7,754 nt of DNA from Desulfobacteraceae bacterium (GTDB lineage Bacteria > Desulfobacterota > Desulfobacteria > Desulfobacterales > Desulfosalsimonadaceae), in assembly GCA_024636355.1 (NCBI GenBank), contig JAGXHH010000091.1:1-7754 (forward strand), read 5' to 3'. Both the position numbers and the translations under genes were made by a program. Positions 1 through 4,722 of the stretch are shown here, one piece after another; within the stretch, counting starts at the first letter, position 1, and each line of letters starts with the position of its first letter. The notes under the pieces are model-generated. The model saw only the letters and a list, made by a program, of their open reading frames with translations, was not told where the DNA came from and made no database searches.

Positions 1-806
1 CATTGAAGCCTGCCAGGTGGTTCTGCAGGTGCATCCGGAAACAGGATTTCCGGAGCTGAAATGCTCCGGCCTCATTGAAGCTCTTTGCCGTACGATCTTA
101 CCGGGCAGTCATTTAGACATTTCCGGAGCTGAAATGCTCCGGCCTCATTGAAGCTTTGTACGGGATGAAGGCGATAGGGTTCTTATCGCCATTTCCGGAG
201 CTGAAATGCTCCGGCCTCATTGAAGCAAAGCATCATCGCCGGCATGAAGAAAACGAAACCGGTATTTCCGGAGCTGAAATGCTCCGGCCTCATTGAAGCA
301 AAGATGGAATAAGCCGTTGGATTTATAACCCACATAATTTCCGGAGCTGAAATGCTCCGGCCTCATTGAAGCCTACACTGTCGATGATTGCCTGGTAATA
401 GGCTTTTTCATTTCCGGAGCTGAAATGCTCCGGCCTCATTGAAGCAAGCAGTCACATTAAAACCGGCTTCGCTGAAGACCTATTTCCGGAGCTGAAATGC
501 TCCGGCCTCATTGAAGCGGATTGTAGACGGATACCGTGCTGCGCGTGACCGTATTTCCGGAGCTGAAATGCTCCGGCCTCATTGAAGCGCAACATGTTGG
601 AGACGAACACTAAACAAGGGGTTGCATTTCCGGAGCTGAAATGCTTCGGCCTCATTGAAGCAAATTTATGCGCTCGCGTTAAAGCCTCCGTCCTCTCCGA
701 TTTCCGGAGCTGAAATGCTCCGGCTTCATTGAAGCTCATTACCGACGGGGTGGAAACGTTTATCGATGAGATTTCCGGAGCTGAAATGCTCAGGCCTCAT
801 TGAAGC
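1..806 (+). CRISPR. CRISPR array, trailer-side part (11 full repeats, 11 spacers)
   Basis: A 36-bp direct repeat begins at 46, 119, 191, 264, 337, 410, 482, 553, 626, 700 and 771; bases 1-9 are the last 9 bp of one more. The spacers are unique and 35-38 bp long. Each repeat starts ATTTCC, contains a perfect 7-bp inverted repeat (CCGGAGC, loop TGAAAT, GCTCCGG) and ends CCTCATTGAAGC. The ATTGAAGC end resembles the 8-nt 5' tag of type I/III crRNAs, which suggests transcription from left to right. The last three repeats each carry one substitution (646 C to T, 725 C to T, 792 C to A), as expected at the old, leader-distal end. The leader is therefore left of base 1. No cas gene is present, so the subtype cannot be fixed; the GC stem followed by GGCCTCATTGAAGC reminds me of type I-G (I-U) repeats, but this is from memory only. 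Confidence 0.98.
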
Positions 807-1240
807 GAGTCATTTCTCCGTCTACACCTCTTGATGGAACTCAGAAGATATCCACTCATAATTCAATGATTATTTATGGAAATTCCATACGGTCAATTTT
901 TCTTTACTCTGCAATCTTTACTTGAACGAATAGGCATAAAACTGTAGTTTCGCACATGGTGCCACTCTTAAAAGAAATGTCAGAGATGAAAGACCGTTGG
1001 CAATCTTGGCATGCCTGTTTATCACATGTGCTCGCCTTTGAAAGTTCAAGTGAGATGAAGTGGACAGGTGGGGTAAGGCTGGCGGAATTTCGATTGTCAA
1101 AATACCCCTTAAAAACAGATGTATGGCATGTGGTTTAACCGCGAACGATTCGAGGAGAGACAAGAATGCCGGGCTTAAAACTTACGGCCCGCAGCAGCTT
1201 TCACTCTTTGAACGCTGGATATGAAATAGCGAGGGATGCG
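807..1240. other. Non-coding gap between CRISPR trailer and ATPase gene
   Basis: This stretch follows the last repeat and contains no further repeat-like unit at the array's 72-73 bp period. It holds a 60-codon plus-strand frame (956-1138) with no recognisable motif and no good ribosome binding site, which I do not call. The right end carries AGGAG at 1153-1157, eight bases before an ATG at 1166 that is in frame with the ATPase gene. I see no convincing promoter here, although the ATPase must be transcribed from within it or from further left. Confidence 0.5.
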
Positions 1241-2428
1241 ATGAAAATTGAAGCGATTCGACTGAAAAATTTTAAGTCCTTTCAAGACGCGGAATTGTCG
1301 GATCTGCCGAATTTCTGTGTCATTGTGGGCGCAAACGGCACAGGGAAATCCACAATCTTTCAAATCTTCGGGTTTCTGCGCGATGCCATGACCAGCAATG
1401 TCAATGCCGCTCTGGCCCGGCTGGGGGGAAGCCGGGGTTTCAAGGAAGTGCGAAGCCGGAATTCGAAAGGACCGATCGAAATCGAACTGAAGTTTCGCGC
1501 CCGGCACGACAGCCCGTTAACCACGTATTTCCTGCAGATCAGCGAAAATAAGGGGAAGGCGCTTGTCGAGCGGGAGATCCTTAAATACCGGCGGGGCAGC
1601 AGCGGCCAGCCCTGGCATTTTCTCGATTTTTCCAGGGGTAAAGGCACGGCGGTCACCAACGAAATGGATGGAGTGACAGACGTAAAGGATCTGAATCGTG
1701 AGGAGCAGGTCCTGAAATCACCGGACATTCTCGCCATAAAGGGCTTGGCCCAGTTTGAAAGGTTTCCGGCCGTAATGGCACTCGGCAACCTCATTGAAAA
1801 CTGGTATATCTCGGATTTTCACATCAGCAAGGCCCGTCCGGAGCAGGAAAGCGGATACGCCGAGCATCTTTCCCGCGAGGGAGAAAACCTATCCCTGGTG
1901 ATTGAATACCTCCATAAAAATGAAAAGGAAACGTTTGACAAAATTCTTTCCCTCCTGAAGATGCGCGTGCCCGGAGTAACCCACGTCGAATCCAAGACCA
2001 CTGAAGAGGGACGCGTTCTGCTTAAATTTCAGGACGGCGCGTTCGAAGATCCATTTCTTGCCCGTTATGTATCGGACGGCACGATCAAGATGCTCGCCTA
2101 CCTCACGCTGCTTTACGATCCCAATCCCTATCCGTTGCTTTGCGTTGAGGAACCGGAAAACCAGTTGTATCCCAAACTCCTCTGGGAACTGGCCGAAGAA
2201 TTCCGTGCCTACGCCAATCGCGGGGGACAGGTATTTGTCTCGACCCACTCTCCGGATTTTCTGAATGCGACAAGGCTCGATGAAGTGTTCTGGCTGGTGA
2301 AAAAAAGCGGTTATACCCAGGTTCGTCGTGCAAAAGACGATGAGCAGCTTGCCGCCTTCATGGCTGAAGGAGACCAGATGGGATATCTTTGGAAACACGG
2401 ATTTTTCCCGGGGGCTGATCCCCTATGA
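1241..2428 (+). CDS. AAA_21/COG4637-type ABC-SMC-like ATPase
   Basis: This 395-aa protein is a predicted RecF/SMC-fold ATPase. It opens with the typical MKIEAIRLKNFKSF strand-helix start. The Walker A motif GANGTGKS is at residues 30-37. A degenerate signature, SDGTIKML, lies near 278, Walker B LLCVEEPEN at 299-307 with two catalytic-type glutamates, and the switch STHSPD near 334-339. The C-terminus LWKHGFFPGADPL is characteristic of the family. Relatives are stand-alone predicted ATPases, often followed by a small DUF4276 (TOPRIM-like) gene, and are suspected defence or DNA-repair modules; no reaction beyond ATP binding and hydrolysis can be assigned. I chose the ATG at 1241 because homology starts there and GAGG sits six bases upstream. 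The in-frame ATG at 1166 has an equally good AGGAG and would add 25 unremarkable residues. The stop overlaps the ATG of the broken gene at 2425. The gene lies next to a CRISPR array. Confidence 0.9.
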   Translation: MKIEAIRLKNFKSFQDAELSDLPNFCVIVGANGTGKSTIFQIFGFLRDAMTSNVNAALARLGGSRGFKEVRSRNSKGPIEIELKFRARHDSPLTTYFLQISENKGKALVEREILKYRRGSSGQPWHFLDFSRGKGTAVTNEMDGVTDVKDLNREEQVLKSPDILAIKGLAQFERFPAVMALGNLIENWYISDFHISKARPEQESGYAEHLSREGENLSLVIEYLHKNEKETFDKILSLLKMRVPGVTHVESKTTEEGRVLLKFQDGAFEDPFLARYVSDGTIKMLAYLTLLYDPNPYPLLCVEEPENQLYPKLLWELAEEFRAYANRGGQVFVSTHSPDFLNATRLDEVFWLVKKSGYTQVRRAKDDEQLAAFMAEGDQMGYLWKHGFFPGADPL

Positions 2429-2445
2429 AGCGATTAGCGCTTTAA
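2425..2445 (+). pseudogene. Decapitated start of a probable DUF4276 partner gene
   Basis: An ATG overlaps the ATPase stop codon in an ATGA arrangement typical of translationally coupled pairs. It reads M-K-R-L-A-L and then meets TAA at 2443-2445. ATPases of this family are commonly followed, with just such an overlap, by a DUF4276 protein beginning M-K-R-L followed by hydrophobic residues and VEG. Nothing resembling the rest of that protein follows in 2446-2743. A GTAG-hairpin repeat begins at 2448, so I infer that the body of the gene was lost or replaced at this junction. The family assignment rests on only six codons plus context. A chance start codon is the alternative. Confidence 0.4.
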
Positions 2446-2447
2446 TC

Positions 2448-2471
2448 GTAGGTCGGGATTCATATCCCGAC
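2448..2471 (+). repeat. GTAG-hairpin (REP-like) repeat, copy A
   Basis: The tetranucleotide GTAG (2448-2451) is directly followed by a perfect 8-bp stem (GTCGGGAT, loop TCAT, ATCCCGAC). Copies at 2664-2687 and 4735-4758 are the same on the opposite strand apart from one loop base. GTAG beside a hairpin is the architecture of REP sequences handled by RAYT (TnpA-REP) transposases; no RAYT gene is in the window. The copy begins three bases after the premature stop of the broken gene at 2425. There is no T-run after it, so it is not a classical terminator. Confidence 0.75.
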
Positions 2472-2663
2472 ATGGTTTAAATCCTTATAAGTTTTGCAGT
2501 TGCCGGCTTGTTCCCTAATTCGATTTCAAGCGGGTTTCCAACCCTTCGACCCGGAAGCCTTTTTGCTTGTACGCTTGCTCGTCTTTTGCCCAAAACGGTT
2601 TTTTCCAATATCCCGGGTGGTCCGGTGGTAAGCCAGGCTGCGTAAACTTCGCCGTGGCTGAGC
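2472..2663. other. Non-coding region between ATPase and phosphatase genes
   Basis: This segment separates two convergent genes. It contains no open frame with recognisable content. A weak hairpin near 2531-2544 (CGGGTTT with AACCC) resembles the core of the repeat at 7678-7705 and may be a decayed relative. I find no intrinsic terminator with a T-run for either neighbouring gene. Confidence 0.45.
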
Positions 2664-2687
2664 GTCGGGATGTGAATCCCGACCTAC
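2664..2687 (-). repeat. GTAG-hairpin (REP-like) repeat, copy B
   Basis: On the minus strand this reads GTAG followed by GTCGGGAT, loop TCAC, ATCCCGAC: the same 8-bp stem as copies A and C. It lies 56 bp beyond the stop codon of the phosphatase gene, with GTAG on the gene-proximal side of that gene's sense strand. It could act as a 3' mRNA-stabilising hairpin, which is a known property of REPs, but no run of Ts follows. Confidence 0.75.
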
Positions 2688-2743
2688 AAAACCACGCCGT
2701 TTTTCGTAAACGCCACGGGTGCGAATCCGGGCATCCTTCCTAT

Positions 2744-3604
2744 TTACGTGTGGAGCAGGGCTTCGCTTTCAGGCAGGAAGTGGACCAGTCCTTCCAGAAC
2801 GCCGGCTGCGTAGTTGCCGTTCATGCCGAGAAAGCCGCCCCGGGCCAGGTAGAGCTTCGATTCGACACCGTTTTTGATCGTTGCCGCCCGGGCCTCCCGG
2901 CGGACATCTTCCGCCGCATTTCTCACCAGCACCGCCTGCAGCCCGCTGGTAAGCGCCGGCAGGTCGTTGCCGCTGTCCCCGGAAAAGACGACCCGGGATT
3001 CCGGAATCCCGAACTCCTCGATTAAAAAACGGATGGCGTGCACCTTGGTCGCCCGCTCCGGCAGGATATCGACAAGGCCGACACCCTCCTGCTCATCGAC
3101 GCTGGTGATAATGCTTGCACGGATACCTTTTTCCGTCAGGCGCTTTTGCATGGTTTCGGCAAGCGTTTTTTGGTCGACACTCACATCCACATAGTAGCTG
3201 ATTTTGTAGGCGTTCTGCTTGTCCGGCTCCTGGGGGCGCAATTGTTCCAGATCGGTGAACATGGTTGCCAGATCGTCATGGCGCAATCCCTGCCAGTCTC
3301 GGGAAATCCGGTCCTGCCAGTCATGCCGGGGAGAAAATTCCATATGTGCCGGAGTTCCGGAAAGTTTGTAAATGCTGGTCCCCACATCCCCGATGGCGTA
3401 ATCGGGGATCGGCAGATCATAGTCGGCAATCGCCTCGGCAATCAGCTTCTCGTCCCGGCCGGTGACATAAATGAGACGGAACCCAGGCTGTCGGGCCAGG
3501 TGACGCAGCAGGGGACGGGCCTCTGCCGATTCTTCCTCGCGCCCGTTGGGAATCAGGGTCCGGTCCAAGTCGCTGCACAGCAGAATTTCCGGTATGTCAT
3601 TCAT
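2744..3604 (-). CDS. HAD-IIB phosphatase, sucrose-6-phosphate phosphatase-like
   Basis: This 286-aa cytoplasmic protein is a haloacid-dehalogenase superfamily phosphatase of the sucrose-phosphatase type (S6PP, PF05116). HAD motif I is SDLDRT with the nucleophile Asp12 and acid Asp14. Motif II is YVTGR with Thr48, the motif III lysine is Lys187 in ATKVHA, and motif IV is GDSGND at 209-214. The DVGTSIY stretch (73-79) and the C-terminal NYAAGVLEGL match bacterial sucrose-phosphatase-like domains, and the length suits a stand-alone enzyme. The expected reaction is removal of phosphate from a sugar phosphate such as sucrose 6-phosphate; mannosyl- or glucosyl-3-phosphoglycerate phosphatase is an alternative. 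No sucrose-phosphate synthase or other glycosyltransferase is in the window, so the substrate is open. The start is supported by AGGAG (3613-3617) eight bases upstream. All catalytic residues are present. It is divergent from the NifX-like gene. Confidence 0.9.
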   Translation of the reverse strand: MNDIPEILLCSDLDRTLIPNGREEESAEARPLLRHLARQPGFRLIYVTGRDEKLIAEAIADYDLPIPDYAIGDVGTSIYKLSGTPAHMEFSPRHDWQDRISRDWQGLRHDDLATMFTDLEQLRPQEPDKQNAYKISYYVDVSVDQKTLAETMQKRLTEKGIRASIITSVDEQEGVGLVDILPERATKVHAIRFLIEEFGIPESRVVFSGDSGNDLPALTSGLQAVLVRNAAEDVRREARAATIKNGVESKLYLARGGFLGMNGNYAAGVLEGLVHFLPESEALLHT

Positions 3605-3633
3605 CGCTTGCGCTCCTGTTGCAAGTTACAAGT

Positions 3634-3705
3634 GTCAATTATTTCAGGCTTCCAAAAGATAACGTCAATTGTGAAGGGTGACGTGTCAATTGTAAACAGT
3701 CAATT
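3634..3705. repeat. Four degenerate GTCAATT repeats
   Basis: GTCAATT occurs at 3634, 3664, 3685 and 3699, all on the plus strand, with start-to-start spacings of 30, 21 and 14 bp. Two copies are extended to TGTCAATT. The set fills most of the 5' half of the divergent intergenic region. It may be a decayed simple repeat or a cluster of regulator sites; on the minus strand each copy provides a TTGAC -35-like core. Confidence 0.5.
3638..3668 (-). promoter_or_regulatory. Candidate promoter for the phosphatase gene
   Basis: On the minus strand, TTGACG (3668-3663) and AATAAT (3643-3638) are separated by 19 bp. This is five of six matches at each box, with a slightly long spacer. Transcription would begin near 3631 and leave a short leader containing the AGGAG at 3613-3617. 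The -35 box lies in one of four AATTGAC repeats, so neighbouring copies could serve instead. Confidence 0.35.
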
Positions 3706-3738
3706 ACTGAACCTTTCCGGATGACCCGAAAAAAGGAT

Positions 3739-3767
3739 TTGACAACAAGGGGAGCAAACCCTAACTT
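3739..3767 (+). promoter_or_regulatory. Candidate sigma-70 promoter for the NifX-like gene
   Basis: A perfect TTGACA (3739-3744) is followed after 17 bp by TAACTT (3762-3767), a half-matching -10 box. Transcription would start near 3774, giving a leader of about 125 nt before the ATG at 3900. The leader contains a modest bulged stem (AAGCG 3808-3812 with CGCTT 3833-3837, enclosing GCAG/CTGC), too weak to call a riboswitch. Confidence 0.45.
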
Positions 3768-3771
3768 ACTC

Positions 3772-3785
3772 TGAGCATTTGCTCA
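3772..3785. promoter_or_regulatory. Candidate operator: perfect TGAGCA-TT-TGCTCA palindrome
   Basis: A 14-bp palindrome with 6-bp arms and a TT centre lies over the predicted transcription start of the NifX-like gene, where a bound repressor would block initiation. The regulator is not encoded nearby. DUF134 (COG1342) DNA-binding proteins are frequent neighbours of this gene family elsewhere and are one speculative candidate. There is no T-run, and the stem is too short for a terminator. Confidence 0.4.
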
Positions 3786-3899
3786 AAACCCTGTATGTTT
3801 TTAAACAAAGCGGCAGATCCCTGCAATTCTTTCGCTTCCAACCCGTAAAAGCGCACACATTTACGATTCATCATATTAACTAACAAAGGAGAGAATAGA

Positions 3900-4286
3900 A
3901 TGAATACCGTTATTGCAGTCCCCTCATCCGCTCCCGGCGGCCTCGAAGCGCCGCTCGGCGCCCATTTCTGCCATTGTGACATGTTTACCCTGGTCACTGT
4001 TGAAAATGCTAAAATCAAAGAGGTCCAGGTTGTTCCGAATATTCCTCATGAGCAGGGCGGCTGCCTGGCTCCGGTGCAGTACCTGGCCGATAAAGGCGCA
4101 AAAAAAATAATTGCCGGCGGCATGGGGATGCGGCCGCTCATGGGCTTCGCTCAGGTCGGAATCGAGGTTTATCACAGCAACGGACATACGACCGTCGGGG
4201 GTGCCGTCAAAGCCATGCTCAAAGGCGAACTCCCCCAGTTTTCCCAGAACCAGACATGCGGGGGCGGCGGCGGCTGCAACCACTAA
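3900..4286 (+). CDS. NifX/MTH1175-like cluster-binding protein (PF02579)
   Basis: This 128-aa protein belongs to the dinitrogenase iron-molybdenum cofactor family (PF02579, COG1433), small proteins that bind or carry Fe-S or Mo/Fe clusters. They include NifX, the NifB C-terminus, MTH1175 and the sulfate-reducer orange protein. The fold runs from the N-terminal strand (MNTVIAVPSS) through AHFCHCDMFTLV, PHEQGGC and the KIIAGGMGMRPL core to GAVKAMLKGEL. Candidate ligands are Cys24, Cys26, His50, Cys55, and Cys120, Cys126 and His128 in the Gly-rich tail. Such tails are common in stand-alone members from anaerobes. No nif or Mrp-like ATPase gene is adjacent, so a role in nitrogen fixation is not implied. 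AAGGAGAG (3886-3893) sets the start. The gene is a single-gene unit between its own promoter and the terminator at 4312-4346. Confidence 0.92.
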   Translation: MNTVIAVPSSAPGGLEAPLGAHFCHCDMFTLVTVENAKIKEVQVVPNIPHEQGGCLAPVQYLADKGAKKIIAGGMGMRPLMGFAQVGIEVYHSNGHTTVGGAVKAMLKGELPQFSQNQTCGGGGGCNH

Positions 4287-4311
4287 ATTCATTGTAAACC
4301 CCTTTTTACTC

Positions 4312-4346
4312 AACCGGTCCGGAAGTTTTTCGGACCGGTTTTTTTT
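4312..4346 (+). terminator. Rho-independent terminator of the NifX-like gene
   Basis: A perfect 10-bp stem (AACCGGTCCG 4312-4321, CGGACCGGTT 4331-4340) with a 9-nt loop is followed by six further Ts, giving an uninterrupted run of eight. It lies 25 bp beyond the stop codon at 4286, in the correct orientation. Confidence 0.93.
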
Positions 4347-4523
4347 GCCGCTTCTTCTCCTTTACTAAAAACCCCCAAGCCATTCCACCAAAACCAACAC
4401 CCTTCCCCTTGCGGCCCATAACCTACATCCTTTCCATGCACAGTTTTTTTGACATCCGCAGTGGTTTCGTTACATTTTACGACAGTGTTTGACGACGGAG
4501 TAGATACTGACGAAGACAAGATA
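4347..4523. other. Intergenic region with an orphan promoter-like pair
   Basis: No gene is supported here. A perfect TTGACA (4449-4454) and TACATT (4471-4476), 16 bp apart, form a plus-strand promoter-like pair. It would transcribe into the element at 4524-4705 and then antisense to the 3' end of the acyltransferase gene. The minus-strand frame across 4310-4588 runs into the terminator and shows no family features. Confidence 0.4.
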
Positions 4524-4705
4524 TAACTATTCAGCTGAACCCAAGTCAGATTTCCGGTACATAGCCGATGCGCTTCCTTCGTCAGCACATCCTATAACCA
4601 AGGCTTCGATGTCACCGTTTTTTCGTGAACGTGAACGTACACGTGCTCGTGCACGTGCACGGATCGGCTTTTCGCAAAACCTGAGAATTATTCGCTGAAT
4701 AGTTA
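4524..4705. repeat. MITE-like element with 12-bp terminal inverted repeats
   Basis: TAACTATTCAGC at 4524-4535 is the exact reverse complement of GCTGAATAGTTA at 4694-4705. They bound 182 bp with no plausible gene. Inside is the hexanucleotide array at 4624-4661. The right end extended inwards (CTATTCAGCGAATA on the minus strand) recurs alone at 7636-7649, which supports a dispersed family. No clear target-site duplication is visible, and no transposase is encoded. It could be a miniature inverted-repeat element or a hairpin-forming spacer. Confidence 0.5.
4624..4661. repeat. Degenerate hexanucleotide tandem repeat (CGTNNW, six units)
   Basis: Six consecutive 6-bp units, CGTGAA, CGTGAA, CGTACA, CGTGCT, CGTGCA, CGTGCA, followed by CG, occupy the middle of the inverted-repeat-bounded element. 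Units two bases apart in type grade from GAA through ACA to GCA, as if two unit types had been blended. Translated on the minus strand the run gives alternating Arg and Ala/Val/Ser, a by-product of the period rather than evidence of a protein. Confidence 0.8.
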
Positions 4706-4722
4706 CGGACAACAATAAAGGA

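Noticed and set aside
452..739. Minus-strand frame with repeated FNEAGAFQLRK-like segments
   Set aside because: The repeated peptide is the translated CRISPR repeat, not a protein.
807..880. Possible further degenerate CRISPR repeat after 806
   Set aside because: No sequence at the expected spacing resembles the repeat beyond a few scattered bases.
1094..1122. TTGTCA with a possible -10 near 1117 as ATPase promoter
   Set aside because: The downstream hexamer matches the -10 consensus poorly at any acceptable spacing.
956..1138. 60-codon plus-strand frame between the CRISPR array and the ATPase
   Set aside because: No motif, no convincing ribosome binding site, and an opposing frame of similar length; likely chance.
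3038..3724. 228-codon plus-strand frame opposite the phosphatase gene
   Set aside because: Shadow of the minus-strand HAD gene, which has all four HAD motifs and a good ribosome binding site.
3774..3899. Riboswitch in the long leader of the NifX-like gene
   Set aside because: Only short bulged stems can be drawn, and no known aptamer core is recognisable.
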